Positions 20,118-28,503 of a stretch of DNA of 64,000 nt are shown one piece after another. The stretch is taken from contig NZ_CP167895.1 in the NCBI RefSeq assembly GCF_041504345.1, positions 1,240,001-1,304,000 on the forward strand, given 5' to 3'. Below the pieces are notes generated by a model. It was not told the origin of the DNA, made no database searches, and worked only from the letters and a program-made list of their open reading frames with translations. The translations under genes and the position numbers were made by a program. The DNA comes from Vibrio sp. BS-M-Sm-2. GTDB taxonomy: Bacteria; Pseudomonadota; Gammaproteobacteria; Enterobacterales; Vibrionaceae. Every line of letters starts with the position of its first letter. Positions within the stretch are counted from its first letter, which is position 1.

Positions 20118-20540
20118 ATGATCAGAGAATACCGCCCAGCCGATATTGAATCCGTTTTAGACATTTGGTTAACCGCCTCGATCAAGGCGCATGATTTTGT
20201 GGCTCCTGAGTTCTGGGAGTCCCAGGTTGGTAATATGCGCGACCTATATATTCCTGCATCACAAACCTATGTGTACCAAGTCAATGGTGAGGTTCGTGGC
20301 TTCTATTCACTTTACGAAGAGATACTAGCGGCGATCTTTGTCAGTACAGAACATCAAGGCAGTGGTATTGGTAAGCAACTAATCCAACACGCAAAGCTTG
20401 AATGTCCGAACTTGTCTTTAAATGTATATAAAGAAAACCAAACGACGATTCAGTTCTATTTGTCCCAAGGTTTTTCTATTGTGAGCGAACAATCTGATGA
20501 GCATACTGGACACCAAGAATACACCATGCACTTAGCTTAA
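20118..20540 (+). CDS. GNAT-family N-acetyltransferase (YjaB-like)
   Basis: A 140-residue single GNAT domain. The acetyl-CoA binding motif A is visible as FVSTEHQGSGIGKQLIQHAK (Q/RxxGxG/A type), preceded by the beta-4 strand EEILAAI and followed by NVYKENQTTIQFYLSQGF, the typical C-terminal motif. The pattern, with an early HDF in the N-terminal arm, resembles E. coli YjaB. The substrate is unknown. It is the first of three unrelated GNAT genes in a row. Confidence 0.88.
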   Translation: MIREYRPADIESVLDIWLTASIKAHDFVAPEFWESQVGNMRDLYIPASQTYVYQVNGEVRGFYSLYEEILAAIFVSTEHQGSGIGKQLIQHAKLECPNLSLNVYKENQTTIQFYLSQGFSIVSEQSDEHTGHQEYTMHLA

Positions 20541-20587
20541 GCTTGATAGCTAACCCCGGAAGAAAAGTAACTAGGAATCAACATTAT

Positions 20588-21082
20588 ATGGACATGGTTA
20601 AAGCTGCTCTTTCACATTCAACTGCCTTTCATCACTATGTGAATGCCTGTACTGAAGATGGGTTAGATATTTACACGGGTATTTCTGATGGCAGTGATGC
20701 CTATTTGGAAAGACGAATTGCTTATTCAAAAGGTGAGGGATTGCCAGGAGGGTGGACGCCTGCTTCTACTTATTTTTGTTTCGAGTCTGGACGTATTCTT
20801 GGAGTGATAAGAGTTCGTCATGGCACCAGTCCGTACATTCACGATGTCATAGGACATATCGGCTACGAGACTTTGCCACAAGCGAGAGGGCGGGGCATCG
20901 CAAGTCATATGTTGTCTTGGGTTCAACGGCACGTATTGTCCGAAAGCGCTATTATTACGTGTGAGAGGGGCAATATAGCTTCGCAAAAGGTGATTGAGAA
21001 GTGCGGTGGACACTTCCTGAATACCTTTTACTCGGAGCAAGATAAACACGAAGTCTTACGTTACCAACTAGAACGAAAATGA
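20588..21082 (+). CDS. GNAT-family N-acetyltransferase
   Basis: About 164 residues from the ATG at 20588, which follows an AGGAATC sequence at a usable distance. An upstream TTG at 20543 would add 15 residues but lacks a ribosome site. The acetyl-CoA motif is GYETLPQARGRGIASHMLSW, with VRHGTSPYIHDVIGHIGYE before it, as in predicted acetyltransferases of the COG3981 type. The C-terminal NIASQKVIEKCGGHFLNTF is the usual GNAT ending. The substrate cannot be inferred. Confidence 0.85.
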   Translation: MDMVKAALSHSTAFHHYVNACTEDGLDIYTGISDGSDAYLERRIAYSKGEGLPGGWTPASTYFCFESGRILGVIRVRHGTSPYIHDVIGHIGYETLPQARGRGIASHMLSWVQRHVLSESAIITCERGNIASQKVIEKCGGHFLNTFYSEQDKHEVLRYQLERK

Positions 21083-21175
21083 ACATTTAAGCGTGGCATT
21101 TTTGGGTTTTATCGGGGTTACTATGTCCCGGTTTAAACGAAAATGAAGCCATAACCAATTATTGTTGGAGGTATT

Positions 21176-21607
21176 TTGAAGTATTCAACAAGACCTGCTC
21201 AGTTATCAGATTATGAATTTCTGTTTGAGCTTAAGAAGGCCGCTGAGTTTGAACCAATCAAGGCCGTATTTGGCTGGGATGAGCAAACTCAACGAGATAT
21301 ACACGCCGAAGAGTGGGCAGAAGAACGGCCTGAAATCATCGAATATCAAGGTAAAGCGATTGGTAGTGTGTTGTTGCAAGACAAAGGCGGACACTTCTAT
21401 TTTTGCCGCTTCTTCTTACTGCCTGAGTATCATGGCAAGGGCATTGGTAGCCAAGTATTGAAAGATTGTTTAACTAAGGCTGACAGCCTCGATAAACCCG
21501 TCGAACTTTGTTACCTACAAGGTAATCGAGTTGGGGAGTTGTACTTGAGATTTGGCTTTGAAATTACCTCGCAGAACGAACAGTTTGTTTATATGTGGCG
21601 CAAATAG
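21176..21607 (+). CDS. GNAT-family N-acetyltransferase with TTG start
   Basis: A 143-residue GNAT protein with motif FLLPEYHGKGIGSQVLKD and the ending NRVGELYLRFGFEITSQN. The start codon is TTG; GGAGG at 21167-21171, four bases upstream, decides it. It has the short TRPAQLSDYEFLFELKKAAE opening common to cytosolic small-molecule acetyltransferases. It follows two other GNAT genes, but each differs in sequence, so the cluster is not a simple duplication. Confidence 0.88.
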   Translation: MKYSTRPAQLSDYEFLFELKKAAEFEPIKAVFGWDEQTQRDIHAEEWAEERPEIIEYQGKAIGSVLLQDKGGHFYFCRFFLLPEYHGKGIGSQVLKDCLTKADSLDKPVELCYLQGNRVGELYLRFGFEITSQNEQFVYMWRK

Positions 21608-21690
21608 ACATTCCCCCAAAAAGATCACACCATCTCCGTAACTTGATAGGCACCTGACACCCATCTAACGTAAAACCTTGTAAAGCTCCC

Positions 21691-21936
21691 TATGGAACTA
21701 GGTGGGTCACTCACGCCAATCAGGGTGGTGTAAATGGAAGGTTGAGCAACCAACTTAAAACTCTGGATGCAGGATTAAGCCCAAAGGATCTGTATCAAGG
21801 GCGAGATCTCAAACCAACGACTGATATGCGAGGTGTAATTAAAGGTGTACTTGGTCAACACCTATCTATAAAAACGAAGCAGCTAGACACCATCTTCCCT
21901 GATAGTGAAATGATAAAGCCACTGGATCTCATCTAG
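21691..21936 (+). pseudogene. C-terminal remnant of a DUF1501-family gene
   Basis: About 82 codons remain open in one frame. The translation ends with the DUF1501 C-terminal signature: GLSPKDLYQGRDLKPTTDMR followed by GVIKGVLGQHL and a terminal FPDS. Full DUF1501 proteins are several hundred residues long; here the N-terminal parts are missing and a stop lies just upstream (about 21650). The only start candidate within it is a TTG at 21742. The upstream part (YGTRWVTHANQGGVNGR) looks degraded compared with the usual GTDHG region. I read it as a deletion remnant. Confidence 0.65.
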
Positions 21937-21956
21937 TAGGGCGCTTCTATCAACAA

Positions 21957-22886
21957 TTAATGTAACTTGGGAGCAGATTTAATGTCGTTTAACCGTGAAA
22001 TGAGCTGTTCTTCAGTTTGCTTGAGCCAATCATAGCGTTTTGTGTACAAGCGACGCTTGGTCTTTTTCAATGTGTCAGTGTCTTTACGAAGAGGCTTAAT
22101 GGGCAAGGAAAACCAATGTTTATCGACCAAAGAGGCGCCATTTTCAGTCCACAACGTGTCGTAATCAAATGTTATAGCACTACGTTTAGAACCGATATAG
22201 CGCATCGCTTGATAGATATGACCTTTATTCGAAACGGTTAAAATCTCATTAACTTTCATGTAATTAGCAAACATAGTTGCGAGTTCAACCATAAGTGACT
22301 TTGGTCTTAGCCCGTGTAACGAACGCGTCAGTTCTTTGATTTTGTCTTGGCTGCTGGTGATTCGCTTGTTTGTACCCTGTAGGCAGCCGATGTGCATGGT
22401 GCGACGCCCATTATTATCAGATATATTGAAGGTGACCGAGTAAATAGTAAGCCCGGTATTGGCCTCGACGAGTCGGATCCCCAAGGAACCTTCACGAGAT
22501 TCCCCCGAGAAAGTCTCAATCCTGAACTCATCTCCATTTCGGTCAGCAAAGGTCAAAAGCTCAAAGTTAGAAAGGTGCAGATGCACTGTATTTGGACCAA
22601 ATGTTCGTTCTAAGAGTTCGAAGTGAGAATGCAGTAACGAAGCTCGTGTTTTAGGTTTGATGCCAATACAGATGAATGGTTTGAGTGGCTTTTCAAAGAT
22701 TTTAGGATTCTGCTCAAGAAGGTTTGAGAGATTGCTTTTCTCTTTAAGCTGATGCACTTTGCGAATGACCTTAGGGTTCATAACGCCCCATAGTGTAAAG
22801 CGCAGATTTTTCTTGATTCGGGTTAAACCTTTGGTGTTTGGGTGTACAGCATTGGAAAGCTCAACGATTTGACGAAAATTTTGCAC
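21957..22886 (-). CDS. VirK/YbjX family protein (DUF535)
   Basis: A 309-residue protein with features of the DUF535 family: FTLWGVMNPKVIRKVHQL near the N-terminus, GCLQGTNKRITSSQDKIKEL, LRPKSLMVELATMFANYM, an AITFDYDTLWTENGASLVDK block and the terminal LRKDTDTLKKTKRRLYTKRY segment. VirK of Shigella and Salmonella and YbjX of E. coli are linked to virulence-factor export and membrane-stress or peptide resistance, but the molecular function is unknown. The start is a GTG with GAGGT six bases upstream. A terminator-like hairpin sits just ahead of that ribosome site, which suggests conditional read-through. Confidence 0.88.
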   Translation of the reverse strand: MQNFRQIVELSNAVHPNTKGLTRIKKNLRFTLWGVMNPKVIRKVHQLKEKSNLSNLLEQNPKIFEKPLKPFICIGIKPKTRASLLHSHFELLERTFGPNTVHLHLSNFELLTFADRNGDEFRIETFSGESREGSLGIRLVEANTGLTIYSVTFNISDNNGRRTMHIGCLQGTNKRITSSQDKIKELTRSLHGLRPKSLMVELATMFANYMKVNEILTVSNKGHIYQAMRYIGSKRSAITFDYDTLWTENGASLVDKHWFSLPIKPLRKDTDTLKKTKRRLYTKRYDWLKQTEEQLISRLNDIKSAPKLH

Positions 22887-22906
22887 GTTTACCTCAACTT
22901 AGAAAA

Positions 22907-22940
22907 CAAAAAAGCATCGTTGAAAATAAAAAACGATGCT
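22907..22940 (-). terminator. Terminator-like hairpin in the leader of the VirK/YbjX gene
   Basis: Read on the minus strand, AGCATCGTT and AACGATGCT (22932-22940 and 22913-22921) form a nine-pair stem, followed at once by a run of T. It lies about 20 bases before the ribosome site of the gene starting at 22886. It could be an attenuator or the end of a short leader RNA or sRNA begun in 22950-23180. Confidence 0.6.
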
Positions 22941-23185
22941 CCATAAAATGATAAGTAGGTGTTAGTGAAAAAATCGTGAAACTTGAATAAGTTGGTTTCT
23001 ATCAACCACGATAGTTAAACGCGATTAGGGAGAGCTTGCTTGGAGGGAACGTTAAATAAGATAATTGTTAGTATTCCTATAAAATAATGCCAACCATATC
23101 AATATTTTATGAATTCGCGTTTTCGGTTTGATTTTTTAATGATAGGGTCGCCGGATAATTATATTGATAAGAATAAAGGCTTTAT

Positions 23186-23743
23186 ATGAATAAGTTTCTG
23201 ATTGTTGCATTCGCTGCAGCTGTAAGTATTTCGGGCTGCAAAAGTATTCCTACTTCGGCTACCGACACCTTGTCAGAACCAAAAGGTAACGGCGCATTAG
23301 CTATCGCGACCAACATCTCTAAGTACGATTCAACTTACCCATGCGTAACGTTTTCGTTTGATATACAAGAAAAAGTCGATGGTAAATTAGTTGATTCTGA
23401 ACCACAAACCTTACGTGTATTTGTGTATGAAGACACGAAGTACGCACTGTTTGATGGTATCAAACCGGGCAACTATGTATTAACTCAGTTTCGATGCAAT
23501 ATGCGTCGTGGCCTTGTTGCTAACGATGGTAGGTCGTATCTCAGTCTTGACCTAGAAACTGAACATACCATCAAGGCGAACACAATAACGATGTCTTCAA
23601 ATTTTATTCACGCGACTCAAGATGAAGATCGGTCTTTTGCATTAAACGTTGGTATTTGGCAATCGCAAGATGTTGTGCATTTCCAGAATCTACTAACGAA
23701 CGAAGTGAGTAATAAATGGGAAGTGGGTGGCTTTGAAGGCTAA
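23186..23743 (+). CDS. Lipoprotein of unknown function
   Basis: A 185-residue protein with a lipoprotein signal peptide ending in the lipobox ISGC (Cys18). The mature part looks like a beta-sandwich, with phrases such as CVTFSFDIQEKVDGKLVDSE and FDGIKPGNYVLTQFRC that recall carrier or carbohydrate-binding-like folds of periplasmic lipoproteins. I do not recognise a family. It is a single gene with its own bidirectional terminator downstream. Confidence 0.8.
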   Translation: MNKFLIVAFAAAVSISGCKSIPTSATDTLSEPKGNGALAIATNISKYDSTYPCVTFSFDIQEKVDGKLVDSEPQTLRVFVYEDTKYALFDGIKPGNYVLTQFRCNMRRGLVANDGRSYLSLDLETEHTIKANTITMSSNFIHATQDEDRSFALNVGIWQSQDVVHFQNLLTNEVSNKWEVGGFEG

Positions 23744-23754
23744 TTAAGTTCATC

Positions 23755-23783
23755 ACTATGGCAGCTTTTATTGCTGCCATAGT
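23755..23783. terminator. Bidirectional terminator between convergent genes
   Basis: ACTATGGCAGC (23755-23765) pairs with GCTGCCATAGT (23773-23783). T-rich sequence is modest on either side. It serves the lipoprotein gene (plus) and the LysE-family gene (minus). Confidence 0.7.
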
Positions 23784-23796
23784 TTGACTCATCGGG

Positions 23797-24405
23797 TTAT
23801 TTTAATGCTAGCGCTAAGCCAAAAGATACCAATCCAACTCCACACGCTTGATTGAGCCTTTTCTTGGCTTTCAACAAGTGTTTTTGCAACGTATCCGAAG
23901 TAAACAACATTGCGACAATTCCAAACCACAATCCATGAAGAACTATCATGTACAACCCATAACCGAGAGCGACATGCTGGTTCTCAGCATCGGGTGAGAT
24001 GACTTGGCTGAAAATGCTTAAGAAGAACAACATGGTTTTTGGATTCAGCACGTTACACAAAAAGCCTTGTGCTAAATGGCGCCAAACACTGGTGCTTTTC
24101 CTTGTTCCTTCCAAAGGTGCAAGCTTGTTGTCCGCACTCAAGATACCTTTTAGTCCTAGATAAATAAGGTAGGCTGCACCTGCGTATCTGATCATGTCAA
24201 ACAGCTGCTCATTCTGTGAGATTAAGTAACTGATCCCAAGCATTGAATAACTGATGTGAACACAAATCGCTAAACTCACACCTATTGCAGTCCAAATTCC
24301 TGCTTGTCGTCCTTGATTGATACTGTTTTTCAAAACTAAAACAAAATCCGCGCCTGGGCTTATAACAATTAATAGTCCCAATACTGCTAGGCTTAACCAC
24401 TCCAT
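23797..24405 (-). CDS. LysE/RhtB-family amino-acid exporter
   Basis: A 202-residue membrane protein with about six hydrophobic segments. The family signature VISPGADFVLVLKNSINQGR lies at the N-terminus, followed by G(I)WTAIGVS, and NVLNPKTMLFFLSIFSQV in the middle is the second conserved motif. RhtB proteins export homoserine, threonine, leucine or related compounds; the substrate here is unknown. It is transcribed divergently from a LysR regulator about 100 bases away, which is likely its regulator. Confidence 0.92.
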   Translation of the reverse strand: MEWLSLAVLGLLIVISPGADFVLVLKNSINQGRQAGIWTAIGVSLAICVHISYSMLGISYLISQNEQLFDMIRYAGAAYLIYLGLKGILSADNKLAPLEGTRKSTSVWRHLAQGFLCNVLNPKTMLFFLSIFSQVISPDAENQHVALGYGLYMIVLHGLWFGIVAMLFTSDTLQKHLLKAKKRLNQACGVGLVSFGLALALK

Positions 24406-24507
24406 AATGACTCCAACTCTTTATATTTGATGAGCTAGCATTGTATGGTTTTTTATTGCTGCCTATAATCGAAATGAATTCTACCTATCTGTGAGAAAAA
24501 ATCACAC

Positions 24508-25392
24508 ATGAGACATTTGAAAGCATTTCATATTTTCCATGTAGCAGCGCATTCGAGCAGTTACAGTGAAGCGGCGGATAAACTCAATATTACCCATGGT
24601 GCGGTGAGTAAGCAGATCAAGGTATTGGAAAATCACTTATCCCAAGTTTTGTTCTACAAACAGGGCAGGAATGTGTGTCTCACCAAAGAAGGGGAATTAC
24701 TCAAAGGTTACACATTGCAAGCGTTCCAAGCCTTGGAGACAGGAGTCCATAAACTTAATCAGCTGAATCATCAAGCGTTGGGAGTTTCATGTGAACCCAC
24801 ATTGACCATGCGTTGGTTAATGCCTCGACTCGGTGATTTCTATAACGAATTCGGAATTGATGTTCGTTTGTCTACGGCGGGTGGGCCTGTGACGTTAGGT
24901 GAAACTGGATTAGATATGGCAATTCGCCGAGACGACTTTAACGTAAGCGAGTACTACAAACAGATTCCGTTAGTCGAAGAATGGGTTGGCCCTGTATTCT
25001 CGCCTGGCTATTGGCAACAAGTTAAAGACAAGTTAGCCGATGTGAAATTACTGCACAGCAGCACACGGCCAAACGCTTGGAACCATTGGGTATCCATCAC
25101 CAAAGGTAGTGAATTTGATAGCCGAATGGTGTCGCAAGCTCGTTCAAACCAGACCTTTGCACACTTCTATTTTTGCTTTCAAGCGGCCGTCGATGGGCTA
25201 GGAGCCGCTCTAGGGTCTTATCCACTTGTAGCCGACGATATTGAAAGAGGTAACTTGATCGCGCCGTTTGGCTTTGTGCCTTCAGGTCATCAGTACATAC
25301 TGCTCACACAAGATAGCAACCATGATGAGCCAGAAAGCCCGTTTGTTGTTTGGCTGAAGAATGAGTTATCGCAGTGTGTTCCAACTTTATAG
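24508..25392 (+). CDS. LysR-family transcriptional regulator (GcvA-like)
   Basis: A 294-residue regulator. The N-terminal winged HTH is seen in FHVAAHSSSYSEAADKLNIT and HGAVSKQIKVLE. The effector domain has GcvA-type features, TMRWLMPRLGDF, GLDMAIRRDD and AAVDGLGAALGSYPLVADDI. It is divergent from the LysE-family exporter, so control of that gene is the natural inference. The ATG is directly preceded by an inverted repeat TGTGA-N7-TCACA (24490-24506), which could be an autoregulatory site. The ribosome site is poor. Confidence 0.92.
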   Translation: MRHLKAFHIFHVAAHSSSYSEAADKLNITHGAVSKQIKVLENHLSQVLFYKQGRNVCLTKEGELLKGYTLQAFQALETGVHKLNQLNHQALGVSCEPTLTMRWLMPRLGDFYNEFGIDVRLSTAGGPVTLGETGLDMAIRRDDFNVSEYYKQIPLVEEWVGPVFSPGYWQQVKDKLADVKLLHSSTRPNAWNHWVSITKGSEFDSRMVSQARSNQTFAHFYFCFQAAVDGLGAALGSYPLVADDIERGNLIAPFGFVPSGHQYILLTQDSNHDEPESPFVVWLKNELSQCVPTL

Positions 25393-25455
25393 GAACGACA
25401 TCCGACCTAGAGGTTTGCTTGTCTTATGTCAGACTCTAGTTCATTATTGTCGGAA

Positions 25456-26400
25456 TCACTCAATAGGCAAAGACAGCACGCCACCATTGAGATCGACTTG
25501 GTTTAGCCATTCTGTCGGAATTGCCCCCTCTTCTTCATAGAAACAGGCCGCCAATACAGCTCCAATCACAATCGCACGACCGCAGCTATCACCGCCACAT
25601 AAGATATTGTCGCGAATGCCTTGTTTATAACTCTGAGCACCCGCGATGATGCGAATCAGTAGTGGGAACGCAGCACTCAATTCACAATGTAATCCGAACT
25701 TCTTCGCGGCATCTGTAATCGAAAGCTCCGGCTCAGCCAGTGCTTCGTCGATTTGATCGTGTATAAATTTGCTACAAGTTTGTCGCACCATTTCTACCGA
25801 CTGCAGTGGCGAGTTGCCTTGAATTGCCGCTTGAACCAATAAGGTGATGGCTTGTGCCCATTCCACGGCTTTGTCGTTGTTGTTGGTGACTCGCACCGCA
25901 CTCTCTACCATCGCGGGTAAGGTGTGAGAGGTATAAGTACATGCCACTAATGGAATGATCTTTGAGACTGCGGGAAGTTGTGTATCATCTGCGCCACACG
26001 CAGTAATCGAGGCGTTCTCTAGTTCTAATTGATGGATGTTCAACAAGCTCATACGCGTTGCTTTATCAATGTAGCCTCGCCAACTGCCACCAAAATCAAA
26101 CCAGAAGCGGAAGTGTTTGATGTAACTCGCTTCATCGTAGTGTTGATTGTCGACTAGGCTATCGACCATCGCCAATAACTGAGCACCGTATTGCGATTGG
26201 TCGCCAGCGGTTTTTCCTTGGTGGGCAAAGTAGCCTTTGTCTTGATAATCGAACTGGTTTGGTGAACGAAATTCTGGTTCAAAACCAGCCACGTGTAAGA
26301 TCCTCTCTTGGTCATACAACCAGTGCAGCCCCATGGAAGCGGCGTCTCCAATCAATGCGCCAACGACGGCGTAAAAAGCTCTTTCTTTATGATTGTCCAT
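25456..26400 (-). CDS. ADP-ribosylglycohydrolase-fold protein, crystallin-J1 type
   Basis: A 314-residue all-helical protein of the DraG/ADP-ribosylglycohydrolase superfamily. It opens with AVVGALIGDAASMGLHWLYD, characteristic of the J1-crystallin-like branch. The usual C-terminal metal motif GGDTDT is replaced by CGGDSCGRA, so one of the magnesium-binding aspartates seems to be lost. Classical members remove ADP-ribose from proteins or small molecules; this branch may act on a different substrate or not hydrolyse at all. It stands alone, downstream of the ABC transporter operon and in the same orientation. Confidence 0.85.
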   Translation of the reverse strand: MDNHKERAFYAVVGALIGDAASMGLHWLYDQERILHVAGFEPEFRSPNQFDYQDKGYFAHQGKTAGDQSQYGAQLLAMVDSLVDNQHYDEASYIKHFRFWFDFGGSWRGYIDKATRMSLLNIHQLELENASITACGADDTQLPAVSKIIPLVACTYTSHTLPAMVESAVRVTNNNDKAVEWAQAITLLVQAAIQGNSPLQSVEMVRQTCSKFIHDQIDEALAEPELSITDAAKKFGLHCELSAAFPLLIRIIAGAQSYKQGIRDNILCGGDSCGRAIVIGAVLAACFYEEEGAIPTEWLNQVDLNGGVLSLPIE

Positions 26401-26604
26401 GTTGAGCGATGTCCTTGAGATGAATCAACGTAGTTCGATACTTTAAGTATAGCGATTGGATAAGTATTTTGCTGTGTTTCGAAGAAGAAATTGGAGGGGA
26501 TTAATCCTGATTGGTCAATGGCTTAAACCAATCAGGTGGAATTGATAAGGGTGATGAATAGTCTGGTGAATCAATGTATTCAGTTAGTGGTGTTACTCGT
26601 TCTA

Positions 26605-27531
26605 TTATTGATGATTAAGGTAGGCACTAGAACGTTGTTCAATCACTTTGAACAGACGCGAAAGTGCAAAGCACAAAGCAAAATATACGAAGCCTACAAT
26701 CAACCAGATCTCGAAGATCAAACCGGAAGAGTTCGCCATTTCAGTACCAACAAACGTCATTTCTTGAATCGAAATCAGCGACACAATCGAGGTGTCTTTG
26801 ACTAGCGAAATTGCCTGACCAGCCAAAGGTGGCGTAATTGCTGTTAATACCTGTGGGCCAACCACAAATCGGTACTTAGACAATGCAGATAAGCCAAGCG
26901 AATCGGCCGCTTCCCATTGGCCTTTAGGAATACCTTCTAAACCCGCTCGAATCACTTCCGCAATATAAGCCGAAGAGAGCAAACCAATACAAATAACACC
27001 AGACGCTAAGTTTTCCCAAAGGTTAGCAGGGCCAAATAAAAAGGCTTGAAGTTGATTAATCTCACCATTATGTTCACGTAAAAGACTTTCCAAGCCAAGC
27101 AGAGGGATCAGCTGGTTAGAAACAAAGAAATAAAAGATAAACACGAACACCAGTGGAGGAATGTTTCGAACCAATTGGATGAAAATCAGTGCCGGTGTTT
27201 TGAAGAAAGTGATCTTAGAGTGTCTTGCTACCCCTAACAGTGTGCCGAAAGAGAGCACTAATACCATGCTCCATAAGCTCAAACGCAATGTTGCAACCAA
27301 ACCTTGAAAGAAATAAGGAATACTGCCTTGAGAAGGTGGAATAAAGATTAACGTGAACGCGTCTTCCCAGCGCCACTGATAGTTAATACCGACAGAAGAA
27401 CGATAATAGAGCCAACCTGCAAACACACAAATAACAGCGAGTAACACGCCATCCAAAAGGTTGAGGCGTTGATACCAAGGCTTCATATGAACGTTGGGCT
27501 TAGGTGTTGTCAATGCGCTAGTACTACTCAC
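26605..27531 (-). CDS. Polar amino-acid ABC transporter permease (second permease)
   Basis: A 308-residue inner-membrane permease. After an early membrane segment (LLDGVLLAVICVFAGWLYY) it has the His/Glu/Gln-family permease core: VATLRLSLWSMVLVLSFGTL, RNIPPLVFVFIFYF, the EAA loop AEVIRAGLEGIPKGQWEAAD SLGLS, and SLVKDTSIVSLISIQEM. It is the last gene of the operon ATPase-permease-binding protein-permease, separated from the binding-protein gene by a 150-base gap that holds a strong hairpin. It should pair with the other permease to form a heteromeric channel. Confidence 0.93.
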   Translation of the reverse strand: MSSTSALTTPKPNVHMKPWYQRLNLLDGVLLAVICVFAGWLYYRSSVGINYQWRWEDAFTLIFIPPSQGSIPYFFQGLVATLRLSLWSMVLVLSFGTLLGVARHSKITFFKTPALIFIQLVRNIPPLVFVFIFYFFVSNQLIPLLGLESLLREHNGEINQLQAFLFGPANLWENLASGVICIGLLSSAYIAEVIRAGLEGIPKGQWEAADSLGLSALSKYRFVVGPQVLTAITPPLAGQAISLVKDTSIVSLISIQEMTFVGTEMANSSGLIFEIWLIVGFVYFALCFALSRLFKVIEQRSSAYLNHQ

Positions 27532-27603
27532 GTCATTCCTGTTTAAACATTAATTATTATTGGGGTGTTACATGGATCTAAAGCGATTTAAGTTGTCGAT
27601 GAG

Positions 27604-27630
27604 AAGGCAGTGCAAACAGTGCACTGCCTT
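27604..27630 (-). other. Intercistronic hairpin between binding-protein and second permease genes
   Basis: AAGGCAGTGCA (27604-27614) pairs perfectly with TGCACTGCCTT (27620-27630) around a five-base loop. There is no long T tract. It may protect the abundant binding-protein message from 3' decay and lower read-through to the last permease gene. Confidence 0.6.
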
Positions 27631-27681
27631 GATTTAGATTCGACAGATTAGCTCATATTAAAAAGTGAGCTCAACTTCAGA

Positions 27682-28491
27682 TTACTGACCTTGAGCAATC
27701 TGGTCTTGCCAATCTAAAGTAGAGAACCAGTACTCGTAACGCTCTTTCAACCAACCGTCTTCAGTACGTGCTTTGATCCATTCGTTGAAAAATTCTGCCT
27801 TGTCAGTTTCACCTAGGCGAACTGCAAATGCTTCGTTACCTTTGGATAGACGCTCTTCAAATGGAATAAATAGCGTGTCTGCGTTTTTAATCGCTTCGTG
27901 TTCTGGTTTCGGGCTAGACGCGATAACTGCGTGCGCGTTGCCGTTTAACACTTCTTGGAATGCTTGAGCATCGTCATCGAACTGTAGAACTTTCGCTTTA
28001 GGGAAGGTTTCACGAGCCACTTGAACTGTGAACGCACCACGACGAGCAGCAATTTTCACGCGACGAGAATCAAAATCAGAGATCTGAGTAAAACCTGCCG
28101 CTAGTTCTTTATTAGCAGCCAGTTGAACACCAGAGTGCGAGTAAGGTTCAGTGAACAATACGCTTTTAGCACGAGCTTCAGTGATAGACATACCGCCGAT
28201 GATCACATCAAACTTCTTCGATAATAGAGAAGGAATAATGCCATCCCATGCCGTCGGTACGAATTCGACTTTCCAGCCTGAATCCTCAGCAAGACGTTTC
28301 GCCACATCGATTTCAAAGCCGACAAGATCGCCTTGTTTGTTACGCATCGCCCAAGGAACAAATGTCGACATACCAACGCGCAGTGAGCCACGCTCGTTAA
28401 TCTTGTCTAGGTTAGGCGTTTCAGAAGCAAGTGCAGGCAAACTCACGGCAAGCGCAAGTAGGGCTGTAATTGCGGTTTTAAATAGCTTCAT
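27682..28491 (-). CDS. Periplasmic amino-acid-binding protein of the ABC transporter
   Basis: A 269-residue family-3 solute-binding protein. The signal peptide (LFKTAITALLALAVSLPALA) is followed by the SBP_bac_3 pattern: GSLRVGMSTFVPWAMRNKQG, LVGFEIDVAKRLAEDSGWKV, VPTAWDGIIPSLLSKKFDVI, IGGMSITEARAKSVLFTEPY. The ligand is probably a polar or charged amino acid, but I cannot tell which. It lies 12 bases after the first permease gene in transcription order. Confidence 0.94.
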   Translation of the reverse strand: MKLFKTAITALLALAVSLPALASETPNLDKINERGSLRVGMSTFVPWAMRNKQGDLVGFEIDVAKRLAEDSGWKVEFVPTAWDGIIPSLLSKKFDVIIGGMSITEARAKSVLFTEPYSHSGVQLAANKELAAGFTQISDFDSRRVKIAARRGAFTVQVARETFPKAKVLQFDDDAQAFQEVLNGNAHAVIASSPKPEHEAIKNADTLFIPFEERLSKGNEAFAVRLGETDKAEFFNEWIKARTEDGWLKERYEYWFSTLDWQDQIAQGQ

Positions 28492-28503
28492 GCTGATAAA
28501 TCC

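Noticed and set aside
24490..24506. CRP site (TGTGA...TCACA)
   Set aside because: The spacer is seven bases, not six, and the repeat touches the start codon, so a canonical CRP site is unlikely.
26536..26805. 89-codon plus-strand frame with a hydrophobic start
   Set aside because: It overlaps the end of the permease gene antisense and has no good ribosome site.
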